Assembly (NCBI GenBank): GCA_029881725.1
Contig: JAOUMB010000017.1
Span: 1-51,984 of the forward strand
Origin: Nitrospirota bacterium
Lineage (GTDB): Bacteria; Nitrospirota; JACRHL01
Reading direction: 5' to 3'
Length of the DNA: 51,984 bases
Made by a program: the position numbers and the translations under genes. Below the pieces are notes generated by a model. That model saw only the letters and a list, made by a program, of their open reading frames with translations, had not been told where the DNA came from and made no database searches. Of the stretch, positions 24,277 to 33,992 are shown in pieces; within the stretch, counting starts at the first letter, position 1, and each line of letters opens with the position of its first letter.

Positions 24277-25212
24277 TCAGGGGGCGGCCAACACGGCACC
24301 CGCCTCGACGCGGGTACCATTCAAAAAATCCCTCGCGCTCATGGCGCGCTTGCCGGGCACCTGCACTTCCAGAATGCGCACCGTGCCGTTTCCGGCGGCG
24401 ATCAGCAGGCTGTCGCCGTCCACCCGCAGGATGGTGCCGGGCACCGCCCCTCCGGCCTCCGCCTCGCCCACCCTGGCTCCGGTAATCTTCCACGGAGTGC
24501 CCGCATATCCCGTGTGGCTTCCCGGCCACGGCACGAATGCGCGAATCCGGTTGACCACCTCCGTGGCGGAGCGCTCCCAGTGGATGATGCCGTCCTCCTT
24601 TTTGAGGATCGGCGCCAAGGTCGCGACTGCGTCGTCCTGGGGCACGGGCTTCAACCCCTCCCCCACCCGCCGCAGGGTATCGACGATCAGCGGCCCGGCC
24701 AGCTCCCCCAGCCGCTCGGTGAGGGTGACCGCGTCATCCCCCGCCCGGATCGGAGTCACCGCCGTCAGGTAGGTCGCTCCGGTGTCCATCCCGGCATCCA
24801 TCCGCATGGTGGTGAGCCCGGTTTCGGCCTCTCCGTTGGCAATGGCCCAGTTGATCGGCGCCGCCCCCCGGTACTTTGGCAACAGGCTGGCATGGATGTT
24901 TATGCATCCGAATTTCGGGATGTCAAGGAGTGCCTGAGGCAATATCTGGCCAAAGGCGATAACCACGGCGGCGTCCGGCGCCAGTTCCCGGAACCGATCG
25001 ATAAAATCCGGCTCCCGCACCCGGTTCGGCTGCAACACCGGAATCCCCAGGGAAATGGCGGTTTCCTTGACCGCCGACCGGGTCACCTTGCCGCCACGCC
25101 CCTTGGGACGGTCCGGCTGGGTGACCACGGCGACCACCTGGTGCCCGGCCCCCACCAGATCCATCAGCGACGGAACCGCGATGCGCGGCGTGCCCATGAA
25201 AACCAGACGCAT
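24277..25212 (-). CDS. fmt: Methionyl-tRNA formyltransferase
   Basis: A 311-residue enzyme that formylates initiator Met-tRNA. The start MRLVFMGTPRIAVPSL at ATG 25212 is the classical Fmt N-terminus and follows GGAGAG; the frame extends upstream into def but that part is not conserved. The catalytic core has the formyl-THF site block GCINIHASLLPKYRGAAPIN (N, H and D of the hydrolase-like fold) and MDAGMDTG, and the C-terminal domain follows (GGAVPGTILRV). It is 31 bp downstream of def, the usual pair. Confidence 0.96.
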   Translation of the reverse strand: MRLVFMGTPRIAVPSLMDLVGAGHQVVAVVTQPDRPKGRGGKVTRSAVKETAISLGIPVLQPNRVREPDFIDRFRELAPDAAVVIAFGQILPQALLDIPKFGCINIHASLLPKYRGAAPINWAIANGEAETGLTTMRMDAGMDTGATYLTAVTPIRAGDDAVTLTERLGELAGPLIVDTLRRVGEGLKPVPQDDAVATLAPILKKEDGIIHWERSATEVVNRIRAFVPWPGSHTGYAGTPWKITGARVGEAEAGGAVPGTILRVDGDSLLIAAGNGTVRILEVQVPGKRAMSARDFLNGTRVEAGAVLAAP

Positions 25213-25243
25213 GCGTTTTCTCTCCGGCCAGCAGGGGGCGCCT

Positions 25244-25756
25244 TCAGGCGTCGCCCCGGGCCTGCAGTTTTTTGAAACGGCGGATAAACATGCCCCGCTT
25301 GAGAGGGCTGAGGCGCTCAATAAACAGAATGCCGTTCAGATGGTCGGTTTCGTGCTGAAACATGCGCGCCAGCAGCCCGGTGGCGTCCACCTTGATCGGG
25401 TTGCCGCTCCGGTCCCGGGCCTCCATCACCACCCGGGCGGAACGCTTCACCGCCGCCGTATAGCCGGGCACGGACAGGCACCCCTCCTCGTCCGACTCCT
25501 CCCCCTCCATGAGGGTGAACTTCGGATTGCACACCACCCCCACCCGCTCATGGTCGCGGGACACCTCCAGGTCGTATACAAACAGTTGCAGGTCCACGCC
25601 GATCTGGGTGGCCGCCAGGCCGATACCCGGTTCGTCCCACATGGTATCGGCCATGTCGGCAATCAGTTCGTCCAGTGCCGGACCGAACTCCGTCACCGGC
25701 TTCGCCACCCGTTTCAGGAACGGGTCCGGATATGTAAGAATTTCGCGTATCGGCAT
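25244..25756 (-). CDS. def: Peptide deformylase
   Basis: A 170-residue metalloenzyme that removes the formyl group from nascent proteins. All three motifs are intact: GIGLAATQIG (residues 44-53), EGCLSVP with metal ligand C93, and QHETDHLNG with H135, E136 and H139. It is the first gene of the def-fmt-htpX-rsmB-rpe-pheS-pheT operon. A TAAAAT at 25766-25771 (minus strand) lies only 9 bases before the ATG and no ribosome site is visible, so the transcript may have almost no leader; the -35 is poor. Confidence 0.96.
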   Translation of the reverse strand: MPIREILTYPDPFLKRVAKPVTEFGPALDELIADMADTMWDEPGIGLAATQIGVDLQLFVYDLEVSRDHERVGVVCNPKFTLMEGEESDEEGCLSVPGYTAAVKRSARVVMEARDRSGNPIKVDATGLLARMFQHETDHLNGILFIERLSPLKRGMFIRRFKKLQARGDA

Positions 25757-25858
25757 ATTGCGGCTATTTTACCGAAGCCCTCACCGACACGCCATCCCGG
25801 AGTCCATCCGGTGCCGCCACCCGCCGCACGGGCAGGGCAGACCCGAACCGGAAACCTG

Positions 25859-25867
25859 TGCTAAATT
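25859..25867 (+). promoter_or_regulatory. Extended -10 promoter candidate for gpmI
   Basis: TG at 25859-25860, one base, then TAAATT at 25862-25867 has the form of an extended -10 element; no good -35 is seen. The predicted start near 25874 gives a leader of about 33 bases before ATG 25907. Confidence 0.35.
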
Positions 25868-25906
25868 ACCGGCGATTCCCTGTTTTTCCCACCGGAACCA
25901 TGCCTT

Positions 25907-27580
25907 ATGTCGAGCCATAACCCCTTTTACCAGGCCGTGCAGGACCATTTTGCCCCACGACCGATCCACCTGCTGATCGTACTGGACGGCTTCGGTCTGG
26001 GCACCAAGCCGGAGTGGGACGCAATCCGATCCGCCAACGCCCCGCATCTGGAGCGCCTGTTTTCGGGCAGCCCATGGGCACGCCTGGCCACCCACGGCCC
26101 CTTTGTGGGCCTGCCCGCCGCCAAGGACCTGGGCGGCTCGGAAGTGGGACACTTGACCATGGGCGCCGGACAGATCCTGGATCAGGGCCCCACCCGCATC
26201 AACAACGCCATCGCCGACGGCTCCTTCTTCCGCTCCCCCGCGCTGATGGAACTGATCGAGCACTGCGCCGGCACCGACCATGCCCTGCACCTGCTTGGCC
26301 TGCTGTCCGACGGCAACATCCACAGCCACATCGACCACTTTGAAGCCATCATCCGCCATGCGGATGCCAGCGGGGTGCGCCGCCTGTACCTGCACGCGCT
26401 GCTCGACGGGCGCGATGTGGGAATCCAGAGCGCCCTGGACTACACGGAACCCATGGAGGCGCTGCTGGCCGACATCTCCCGCAAGGAGAATCGGGACTAC
26501 CGCTTTGCTTCCGGCGGCGGGCGGGAAGCCATCACCATGGACCGGGACCACAATTGGGACCGCATGAAAACCGGGTGGGACGCGCACGTGCACGGTCGCG
26601 CGGCGCGCACCTTCGGCAGCATGGGAGAAGCCATCGCCACCCTGCGTGCCGAGACCAAAGGGATCGTCGATCAGGACCTGCCGCCGTTCGTGATCGTGGA
26701 CAAGGGCCACCCGGTGGCCCTCATCCGCGATGGTGACGCGGTGATCAACGTAAATTTCCGCGGCGACCGGGTGATCCAGATTTCCCGCGCCTTCACCGAG
26801 ACCGACTTCGACGGGTTCGACCGGGAAGGCACCCCGGACGTGCTGTACGCGGGAATGATGGTGTACGACGAGGACACCAACCTGCCGGAACGGCAGCTCA
26901 TGGGCCCCACCAAGGTGGAAAACCCGTTCGGGCGGCGCATTCTGGAGGCGGGCATGCGCCAGTTCCGGCTGGCCGAAACCCAGAAATTCGCCCACGTCAC
27001 CTTCTTCTTCAACGGCGGCTACCGGCTGCCGCTGGATCCGCGCATGGAGGATTACGAGTTGATCGCCTCGGACAAAGGCATCCCCTTCGACCAGGCACCC
27101 CAGATGAAGGCTCCGGAAATCGCCGCCCGCGCCTGCGAACTGATCCGGGGGGGACAGCACCGCTTCGGCCTGATCAACTTCGCCAATACCGACATGGTGG
27201 GCCACACCGGCAACTTCCGCGCGGCGGTTGCCGCCACCGAGGCGGTGGACCGGGCGCTGGGGCAGATCATGGGCGCCCTGTCGGAAGTGGGTGGCACCGC
27301 GCTGATCACCGCCGACCACGGCAACGCGGACGAAATGCTGGTGACCAACAAAAAGGGCGAGGCGGAGATCTCCACCAAGCACTCGCTCAATCTGGTTCCG
27401 GCCATTCTGTTCGACCCCACCCCCTTGGCGGGAATTGCCCTGCGCCGCCCCCGGCCGGAAGACGGCACCTTTGACACCCCCGGCCTGTCCAACGTGGCGG
27501 CCACCAACTTTCTGATGCTCGGACAGACGGTACCGGAAGAACTGCAACCGCCCCTGATCGTGCCTGCTGGAAACGGATGA
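25907..27580 (+). CDS. gpmI: 2,3-bisphosphoglycerate-independent phosphoglycerate mutase
   Basis: A 557-residue dimanganese phosphoglycerate mutase that interconverts 3- and 2-phosphoglycerate. D27 (IVLDGFG) and the nucleophile S78 (GGSEVGHLTMGAG) form the first metal site. The phosphotransferase insert carries SDGNIHSHIDH and LHALLDGRD, with INVNFRGDR at its end. The final metal ligands are in INFANTDMVGHTGNF and TADHGNADEM, with a late histidine in TKHSLN. It is slightly longer than the E. coli enzyme (514). It is divergent from def and 1 bp separates it from the DUF5069 gene. Confidence 0.95.
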   Translation: MSSHNPFYQAVQDHFAPRPIHLLIVLDGFGLGTKPEWDAIRSANAPHLERLFSGSPWARLATHGPFVGLPAAKDLGGSEVGHLTMGAGQILDQGPTRINNAIADGSFFRSPALMELIEHCAGTDHALHLLGLLSDGNIHSHIDHFEAIIRHADASGVRRLYLHALLDGRDVGIQSALDYTEPMEALLADISRKENRDYRFASGGGREAITMDRDHNWDRMKTGWDAHVHGRAARTFGSMGEAIATLRAETKGIVDQDLPPFVIVDKGHPVALIRDGDAVINVNFRGDRVIQISRAFTETDFDGFDREGTPDVLYAGMMVYDEDTNLPERQLMGPTKVENPFGRRILEAGMRQFRLAETQKFAHVTFFFNGGYRLPLDPRMEDYELIASDKGIPFDQAPQMKAPEIAARACELIRGGQHRFGLINFANTDMVGHTGNFRAAVAATEAVDRALGQIMGALSEVGGTALITADHGNADEMLVTNKKGEAEISTKHSLNLVPAILFDPTPLAGIALRRPRPEDGTFDTPGLSNVAATNFLMLGQTVPEELQPPLIVPAGNG

Positions 27581-27581
27581 C

Positions 27582-28028
27582 ATGCGGAAAGACGCCCCCG
27601 ACCTGAACCACACCGCGCCGCGCAGCCCGGCCGAGATACTGGGCGACCTGGCCCACCTGGCACGCATGCTGGACAAGGCGCGCGCGCTTCACGCGGGCAC
27701 CCTGGGTGAATACATCTACCCCTGCCCCATGGACCTGGCGCTGGCCGATTTTCTGCAAATCGACCCGCACCTGTTCCAGAAAGCGGCGGCCACCCGCACC
27801 GACGCGCAAATGATCGAGTGGATCACCATGCACGGGGTGGAGCGGAGCCGTGCCGAGAAGGCGGCATTTACCGCGGAGCTGCTGTCCATGGCGCCGGACG
27901 AGGAAAACCTGCCACGTTTTATCGCCGCCCGCGACGCGGCCCAGCCGGGGCGGGATGACGTGACCACCTGGGCACAACTCATCGACCTGGACGAAGGCCG
28001 TCTGGGCGGAGGCCCGCCTTCCGCCTAA
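27582..28028 (+). CDS. DUF5069 domain protein
   Basis: A 148-residue soluble protein. The core LARMLDKARALHAGTLGEYI, then YPCPMDLALADFLQID, matches the DUF5069 pattern of a short helical domain with a conserved KAR-x9-GEY and a CP-x-D. Function is unknown. Its ATG lies 1 bp after the gpmI stop, so the two are co-transcribed. Its stop codon overlaps the stop codon of the convergent hydrolase gene (28025-28028). Confidence 0.7.
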   Translation: MRKDAPDLNHTAPRSPAEILGDLAHLARMLDKARALHAGTLGEYIYPCPMDLALADFLQIDPHLFQKAAATRTDAQMIEWITMHGVERSRAEKAAFTAELLSMAPDEENLPRFIAARDAAQPGRDDVTTWAQLIDLDEGRLGGGPPSA

Positions 28029-28861
28029 TCGTCCACCGCGCGGCGCACCCTGGCCGCCACTTTCGGGTGCACCGGCAACACCGTGTGCCCGATGCCGTCC
28101 AGCACCACGTTTTCCGCGCCATCCATCTCCAGCCGGGAGGAATCGAACGGCACAATGGTTTGATCGAAGGTGGAATAGATCGAGGTCACCCGGGTGTCGC
28201 CGGGGAATCCCCCTTCCGTGACGGTGGTTTTTAAAAAATCGCAGCCCGGCCGCATCTGCCGCACCGAATGACCGGGGGACAGGGCCCAGGTGCGGGTGCC
28301 GCCGAACGGGGTCCCCACCGCCACCAACCGGCGCACCCGCCCGGGGTTCTGGCCGATGTAACGGGCCGCGATCAGTCCACCCATGGAGTGGGCCACCAGA
28401 TCCACCGGCCGCTCCGGCGGACAGACGCGGCTGACCAATTCCGCCAGCTGGGCCACGAACCGGTCGATATCCCCCAAGGCCGGATAATAATCCAGCAGAT
28501 ACAGGGGCCGCCCGGTGGATTTCAGGCGCCACCACAGCACGGCCATGGTCCACGGGGTCAGAAAGTAGCCGTGGATCAGAATGATCGGGATACCCTCGCC
28601 AGAAGCACGCTCCGGTGGGCGCCTGGCGCGCCTCAGCCACGCGCGGAGGGGGTTTTCTATTGCCCACACCAGAAACACCGCCACCGTCACCACCACTTCG
28701 GTCATCAGCGGCGGCGCCCCCCGCAGCAGATTCCGCAGCCATCCGATGGTGGTGGACGGCGCCTCATACCCGTCGCGGTTGGTCACCTCGATGAGGCGCG
28801 GTATCTGGCCCAGAGCCTTGAACAGGAACAGACCGAACAACAACCCTGAAATCATCCACAT
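28025..28861 (-). CDS. Membrane-anchored alpha/beta hydrolase (lipase-like)
   Basis: A 278-residue protein with two hydrophobic segments in the first 80 residues (MWMISGLLFGLFLFKALGQI and MTEVVVTVAVFLVWAIENPL), then an alpha/beta hydrolase fold. The oxyanion strand reads IPIILIHGYFLTPWTM, the nucleophile elbow is VAHSMGGL, and VGTPFGG follows as in triacylglycerol lipases and PGAP1-like esterases. The acid is probably the D in STFDQTIVP and the histidine is in GIGHTVLPVHP. ATG 28861 is preferred; the longer reading from 28900 adds residues without homology. Substrate unknown. Confidence 0.8.
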   Translation of the reverse strand: MWMISGLLFGLFLFKALGQIPRLIEVTNRDGYEAPSTTIGWLRNLLRGAPPLMTEVVVTVAVFLVWAIENPLRAWLRRARRPPERASGEGIPIILIHGYFLTPWTMAVLWWRLKSTGRPLYLLDYYPALGDIDRFVAQLAELVSRVCPPERPVDLVAHSMGGLIAARYIGQNPGRVRRLVAVGTPFGGTRTWALSPGHSVRQMRPGCDFLKTTVTEGGFPGDTRVTSIYSTFDQTIVPFDSSRLEMDGAENVVLDGIGHTVLPVHPKVAARVRRAVDD

Positions 28862-29142
28862 CGGCACTATTCCCGCTGGTGACCGGCACCCTGAAGGCAC
28901 GTATTGTCAGTTGTGGCACCCACAAATTGCGTGCCCTGCGTCCGGTCATTCTACCCCCTTGGGGAGCGCCCTGAAAACATGGGGATCACAGCACCCCGAG
29001 GCCCCTCGCCCACCCGGTGCCGGCTTGACACAAAGCCCCTACGGGACGTACCTTTCCCGATTTCCAAGCCGCGAACCGCGCACACCGCATCGCAGCCAAT
29101 TCATGCCATCGGCACCTACCGGAACAGGGGGTTTGTATTCTC
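28862..29142. other. Divergent intergenic region with glyQ promoter
   Basis: About 280 bases between the hydrolase and glyQ hold no gene I can support. A sigma70-like promoter for glyQ is at 29025-29054. GTATTGTCAGTTGTGGCACC near 28900 and the region 28930-29000 show nothing clear. No T-box stem or anti-terminator is visible before glyQ. Confidence 0.5.
29025..29054 (+). promoter_or_regulatory. Sigma70-type promoter for glyQS
   Basis: TTGACA at 29025-29030 is consensus; TACCTT at 29049-29054 is a weaker -10 with an 18-bp spacer. The predicted start near 29061 gives an 80-base leader before GTG 29143. Confidence 0.55.
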
Positions 29143-30054
29143 GTGCAAGCTAAGGCGCTCAACTTCCAGGAACTGGTGCTCTCGCTCTCCAATTACTGGG
29201 CCGGACAGGGGTGCGTGCTGGCGCAGCCCTACGACCTGGAGACCGGCGCGGGCACCTTCAATCCCGCCACCTTCCTGCGCTCCCTGGGGCCGGAGCCGTG
29301 GAACGTGGCCTATGTGGAACCGAGCCGGCGCCCCACGGACGGGCGCTACGGTGAAAACCCCAACCGGCTGCAGCACTATTTCCAGTTCCAGGTGATCATG
29401 AAACCGAGCCCGGACGACATTCAGGAACGGTACCTGGAGTCGCTGCGGGTGTTCGGCATCAATCCCAAGGAGCACGACATCCGCTTCATCCGCGACGACT
29501 GGGAATCCCCCACCCTGGGCGCATGGGGCCTGGGCTGGGAAGTGCGCCTGGACGGCATGGAAATCACCCAGTTCACCTATTTTCAGGAGGTGGGCGGGAT
29601 TCCGCTGGACCCGATCCCGGTGGAAATCACCTACGGCATCGAGCGCATCGCCATGTACATCCAGGGGGTGGAGAACGTCTACCACCTGGACTACAACGGC
29701 GACCTGACCTACGGCGACATCTACCACGAAAACGAGGTGCAGTTCTCGCGCTACAACTTCGAGGCCGCCCACGTGCCGAACCTGTTCGAGCAGTTCACCA
29801 TGGCCGAATCGGAAGCCAAACGGCTGGTGGCCATGGACCTGCCGCTGCCCGCCTACGACCAGTGCGTGAAGGCCAGCCACCTGTTCAACCTGCTGGACGC
29901 GCGCAACGCCATTTCGGTGACCGAGCGCACCGCCTACATCGGCCGGGTGCGCGCCCTGGCCCGCGCCTGCGCCAAGGGTTTTTTAGAGAACCGGGAGGCC
30001 AAGGGCTTTCCGCTCCTGAAAGGGCATGAGCCGGTGGGCGAGGTGACTCCATGA
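29143..30054 (+). CDS. glyQ: Glycyl-tRNA synthetase alpha subunit
   Basis: A 303-residue catalytic subunit of heterotetrameric bacterial GlyRS. The protein begins with a GTG start giving [20 protein letters not shown], and the class II core is visible: [40 protein letters not shown]-like region, [20 protein letters not shown] and [20 protein letters not shown]. The C-terminal helices end in [11 protein letters not shown]. glyS starts inside the last codons (ATGA overlap), ensuring equal synthesis of both subunits. Confidence 0.97.
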   Translation: MQAKALNFQELVLSLSNYWAGQGCVLAQPYDLETGAGTFNPATFLRSLGPEPWNVAYVEPSRRPTDGRYGENPNRLQHYFQFQVIMKPSPDDIQERYLESLRVFGINPKEHDIRFIRDDWESPTLGAWGLGWEVRLDGMEITQFTYFQEVGGIPLDPIPVEITYGIERIAMYIQGVENVYHLDYNGDLTYGDIYHENEVQFSRYNFEAAHVPNLFEQFTMAESEAKRLVAMDLPLPAYDQCVKASHLFNLLDARNAISVTERTAYIGRVRALARACAKGFLENREAKGFPLLKGHEPVGEVTP

Positions 30055-32117
30055 GCCAGGTGGATCTGATTCTCGAAATCGGCTGCGAGGAGATCCCCCA
30101 CGACCTGCTGGCGGACGGCATTCAAGCCTTGAAAACCGGCCTGGAAAAAGGGCTGGACGGAAACCGGCTGCTGGCGGAAGAGGTGGCCGTTTACGGCACC
30201 CCCCGGCGCCTGACCGCCATCGTGCGCGGCATCCCCGCGGAACAGCCGACGGTGGAGGAAACCATCACCGGCCCGCCGCAAAGCGCCACCAAGGACAAGG
30301 ATGGCAACTGGACCCGCGCCGCCGAAGGATTTGCCGCCAAGCAGGGGGTGTCTCCCGACGACCTGCTGATCGTGGATACCGGACGTGGCCCCTATGTGGC
30401 CGCCAAACGCACCCTGACCGGACAACCGGCCTCCGAGGTTCTCCGCACGCTGCTGCCGGAAATCCTGGGTGGCATCCACTGGGCCAAGGCCATGCGCTGG
30501 GCCAACAGCCGGGGGCCGTTCGTGCGCCCGATCCGGTGGATCTGCGCGGTGCTGGGGGGTGAGACGGTCGAATTCGAATTCGCCGGGGTAAAGTCCGGCA
30601 ACCAGAGCCGGGGCCACCGCTTCATGGCGCCGGAGCCGTTCACCGTGACCGATCCAGACCAGTACCTGGGCGACATGGACATGCGCAAGGTGCTGGTGGA
30701 CCCCGCCGCCCGTGAGGCGCGCATCCGCGAGGGGCTGACCAAGGCCGCCAAAAAGACCGGCGGACAGGTGATCGAGGACCAGGAGCTGGTCTCCATCACC
30801 GCGGCCAAAACCGAATGGCCGGTGCCGGTAACCGGGCGGTTCGACGACAAATATCTGGAAGTCCCCCGGCAGGTGCTGATCACCTCCATGCGGGAACACC
30901 AGGACGACTTTGCCATCGAGGACAAGGAAGGCAATCTGCTTCCCGCGTTCGTCAATTTTGCCGACATCGAGGCCGCCGACCCGCAGGTGATCGCCCACGG
31001 CAACGAGCGGGTGCTGCGCGCCCGGCTGGAAGACGCCCGCTTCTTCTACTCCGAGGACCGCAAACAGCCGCTGGCCGCTTACGCGGAGCGCTTGCAGAGC
31101 TTTCTGTTTCAGAAGGACCTGGGCTCGGTGGCGGAAAAGGTGCAGCGCATCACCACCCTGGCGCGCCTGCTGGCGGAGCCGCTGGGGGCCGACCTGGAAC
31201 ATGCTGCGCGGGCGGCGGAGTTGTGCAAGTGCGACCTGGTTACCGGCATGGTCTACGAATTTCCCGAATTGCAGGGGGAGATGGGCGGCGCCTATGCCCG
31301 GGACTCCGGCGAGCCGGAGGCGGTGGCAAAGGCGATCATGGAGCACTATAGGCCCCGATTCTCCGGCGACGCGCTTCCCGCCACCCCGGAAGGGCGTGCG
31401 GTGTCCCTGGCCGACAAACTGGACACCATTTGCGGTATTTTTGGCGTGGGCCTGATCCCCTCCGGCTCCGCCGACCCCTACGCCCTGCGCCGCGCCGCGC
31501 AGGGGGTGGTGCAGATGCTGATGAGCGAGGCCACCGGGGTAAACCTCACCCGCACCATCGAATCCGCCTCCGCCCTGCTGGCCGCACGGGTGCAATCGGA
31601 CAATCTGGCGGATCAGGTGCAGAACTTCCTGCGTGACCGGCTCGCCCACCTGCTTGGGGAGGAGGGCATGCGCTATGACGTGGTTTCCGCCTGTCTGGCG
31701 CCGGGCATCGGCGACGTGTATGACGCCCGCCAGCGGACCCTGGCGCTGGAAGCGGCGCGCACCAGCGACCCCACCGGGTTCGATAACCTGATGACCAGCT
31801 TCCGGCGGGTGATGAAGATCATCCCGGTGGGCTTTGCCGGCGAGACCGTGCAGGCCACGCGTCTGGTGGATGGCGCCGAGCGCAACCTGTGGAACGCGTT
31901 CTGCGAGTCGCGCGATGCCATGTGCGAACCCGCCCGCCCCGCCTCCGACCGGCTGGCGGCCATGGCCGGACTGCGCCCGGCGGTGGACGCCTTCTTCGAT
32001 TCGGTGCTGGTGATGGACCCGGACGAGAACGTGCGCGCCAACCGCCTCTCCATGCTGTCGGAAATCCGCGACACCTTCGGCGGCTTTGCCGACTTCTCGC
32101 TGGTGGTGGTGGACTGA
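30051..32117 (+). CDS. glyS: Glycyl-tRNA synthetase beta subunit
   Basis: A 688-residue tRNA-binding subunit of bacterial GlyRS. The N-terminus [20 protein letters not shown], the [20 protein letters not shown] block, the HRFMAPEPF region and the HD-like stretch near [20 protein letters not shown] are all standard. The C-terminal anticodon-binding domain ends [20 protein letters not shown]. Length equals that of typical GlyS (about 690). It overlaps glyQ by 4 bp; mnmA follows after 91 bp. Confidence 0.97.
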   Translation: MSQVDLILEIGCEEIPHDLLADGIQALKTGLEKGLDGNRLLAEEVAVYGTPRRLTAIVRGIPAEQPTVEETITGPPQSATKDKDGNWTRAAEGFAAKQGVSPDDLLIVDTGRGPYVAAKRTLTGQPASEVLRTLLPEILGGIHWAKAMRWANSRGPFVRPIRWICAVLGGETVEFEFAGVKSGNQSRGHRFMAPEPFTVTDPDQYLGDMDMRKVLVDPAAREARIREGLTKAAKKTGGQVIEDQELVSITAAKTEWPVPVTGRFDDKYLEVPRQVLITSMREHQDDFAIEDKEGNLLPAFVNFADIEAADPQVIAHGNERVLRARLEDARFFYSEDRKQPLAAYAERLQSFLFQKDLGSVAEKVQRITTLARLLAEPLGADLEHAARAAELCKCDLVTGMVYEFPELQGEMGGAYARDSGEPEAVAKAIMEHYRPRFSGDALPATPEGRAVSLADKLDTICGIFGVGLIPSGSADPYALRRAAQGVVQMLMSEATGVNLTRTIESASALLAARVQSDNLADQVQNFLRDRLAHLLGEEGMRYDVVSACLAPGIGDVYDARQRTLALEAARTSDPTGFDNLMTSFRRVMKIIPVGFAGETVQATRLVDGAERNLWNAFCESRDAMCEPARPASDRLAAMAGLRPAVDAFFDSVLVMDPDENVRANRLSMLSEIRDTFGGFADFSLVVVD

Positions 32118-32208
32118 CCGGTCCGGTGTTCCGCGGCAGCACAACCGGTGCCCGGCCGATACAATGGGGGCAGCGGCACCTTCGCCTTCACCCGGTTGAC
32201 CGAACGGT

Positions 32209-33315
32209 ATGACAGCAACCATCAAAAAACGGATTCTGATCGGCATGAGCGGCGGGGTGGACAGCTCCGTGGCCGCCGGGCTGCTGGCCCGTGAGGGGTA
32301 CGACGTGACCGGCGTCACCCTCAAGCTGTGGGAGGGGGAGGACAATTCCGACGCCCGTTGGCAGGACCGCTCCTGCTGCAAGGTGGGCATTGCCCGCTAC
32401 GTGTGCGACGAGATCCGCATCCCGCATACGGTGGTGGATCTGCGGGACACGTTTCGCGCCAACGTGGTGGAAGACTTTCTGGATACCTACGCACGGGGAG
32501 AAACCCCCAACCCGTGCGTGCGCTGCAACGAGTCGGTCAAGATCACCGGCCTGCTGGCCTACGCCCGCGCCAACGGCTTTGACGCCATCGCCACCGGCCA
32601 CTACGCGCGCATCGAGCGCACCGGCACCGGCGCCCGACGCCTGCTGGCGGGCGCGGACCCGCTCAAGGACCAGAGCTATTTCCTGTACCGCATCCGCCGG
32701 GAAGACCTTTCCGCCATCCGTTTTCCGCTGGGGGCACTCCGAAAAACGCAGGTCATGCAGATCGCCCGGGAGTTCGGCTTTCCCGCCGACGAGATCGCCG
32801 AAAGCCAGGAAATCTGCTTCGTAAACGACGATTACCGGGAATTTCTGCGGGCGGAACGTCCCGAAGTGGCGCAGCGCGGGGAAATCGTCGACATCGACGG
32901 GCGGGTGCTGGGCACCCACGGCGGCGTGGCGCTGCACACCATCGGCCAGCGGCGCGGCCTGAACGTGGCCACCGGCAGCCGGGTGTACGTGGTGGACACG
33001 GACACCGCCAGTGGCCGGGTCACCGTCGGCCCCCCGGAGGCGCTGGAGGCTGCGGGCCTGGAGGCGGATCAGTTGAACCTTCTGGCTCCCCTCTCCGGCA
33101 CCGTCCGGGTGCACGCCCGCATCCGCCACCGGAGCGCCCCGGTGGCGGCCACCGCGCGAATTGACGGGGAGCGGCTGACCGTCACCTTCCACGCCCCCCA
33201 GCGGGCGGTGGCGCCGGGCCAGAGCGTGGTGCTGTACGATGGCGATACGGTACTGGGCGGCGGCGTGATCCGCCGGGCGATTCCCACCCGGTCCGGCACG
33301 GAGCGGGCGGCATGA
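32209..33315 (+). CDS. mnmA: tRNA-specific 2-thiouridylase MnmA
   Basis: A 368-residue enzyme that thiolates U34 of tRNA-Lys, Glu and Gln. The PP-loop is GMSGGVDSSVAAGLL; the two catalytic cysteines are in NPCVRCNESVK and SQEICFVNDDY. The central domain (ATGHYARIE, KDQSYFLYRI) and the beta-barrel end (HTIGQRRGLNVATGSRVYVV) complete the family layout. ATG 32209 is used; no strong ribosome site is seen. The last codons overlap the next gene by 4 bp. A cysteine desulfurase that could supply sulfur lies at 39000. Confidence 0.95.
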   Translation: MTATIKKRILIGMSGGVDSSVAAGLLAREGYDVTGVTLKLWEGEDNSDARWQDRSCCKVGIARYVCDEIRIPHTVVDLRDTFRANVVEDFLDTYARGETPNPCVRCNESVKITGLLAYARANGFDAIATGHYARIERTGTGARRLLAGADPLKDQSYFLYRIRREDLSAIRFPLGALRKTQVMQIAREFGFPADEIAESQEICFVNDDYREFLRAERPEVAQRGEIVDIDGRVLGTHGGVALHTIGQRRGLNVATGSRVYVVDTDTASGRVTVGPPEALEAAGLEADQLNLLAPLSGTVRVHARIRHRSAPVAATARIDGERLTVTFHAPQRAVAPGQSVVLYDGDTVLGGGVIRRAIPTRSGTERAA

Positions 33316-33938
33316 TCTTCGAGCACCTGCTGGTGGGCGCGTTCCAGTGCAACTGCTTCGTATTGGGGTGCGAACAGACAAAACAGGCGATCGTCATCGA
33401 CCCCGGTGACAACCCGGACGCGATTTTAAAAAAAGTGGCGGAAAAGGGGCTGACGGTGACGGCCATCATCGCCACCCACGCCCATCTGGACCATGTGGGC
33501 GGCATGGTGGGAGTCCACACCGCCACCGACGCCCCCACCTGCATGCACAAGGCGGATCAATTTCTGTACGACGGGCTGGCCATGCAGGCGGCCGCCTTCG
33601 GCCTGCCCACCCCTCCCGGCGGCCCGGTCACCCGGTATGTGGACGAGGGGGATACGGTGGCGTGGGGCAGCCACGAACTGCACGTGATCCACACCCCCGG
33701 CCACACCCCCGGCAGCATCTGCTTCCACCTGCCGGGCGAAAACCTGATTTTTTCCGGGGACACCCTGTTTGCGGGCAGCATCGGCCGCACCGACCTGTGG
33801 GGAGGCAACCACGGGCAACTGCTGAAAAGCGTCAACGAGCGGCTGATTACGTTGCCCGAGGCCACCCAGGTGCTGCCCGGCCACGGGCCGGGCACGACGA
33901 TCGGGCACGAAGCGGGGCATAATCCGTTTTTGGTATAG
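33312..33938 (+). CDS. MBL-fold hydrolase (YcbL/glyoxalase II-like)
   Basis: A 208-residue metallo-beta-lactamase-fold protein of the short glyoxalase II-like group. Metal ligands are in THAHLDHVGG, HTPGHTPGS, SGDTLFAGSIGRTDL and PGHGPGT. The long C-terminal substrate domain of true glyoxalase II is missing, so glutathione thioester activity is uncertain; related YcbL proteins show weak glyoxalase II activity. Start ATG 33312 overlaps the mnmA stop by 4 bp. It is the last gene of the glyQS operon. Confidence 0.88.
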   Translation: MIFEHLLVGAFQCNCFVLGCEQTKQAIVIDPGDNPDAILKKVAEKGLTVTAIIATHAHLDHVGGMVGVHTATDAPTCMHKADQFLYDGLAMQAAAFGLPTPPGGPVTRYVDEGDTVAWGSHELHVIHTPGHTPGSICFHLPGENLIFSGDTLFAGSIGRTDLWGGNHGQLLKSVNERLITLPEATQVLPGHGPGTTIGHEAGHNPFLV

Positions 33939-33992
33939 CTCCCGCCCACTTTTAGACTGGGAACCAAACGTTCTGTAGCTTAGTGGTGCAAA

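Noticed and set aside
28901-29142. T-box or other riboswitch before glyQ
   Set aside because: No T-box sequence, anti-terminator or terminator stem with U tract is visible.
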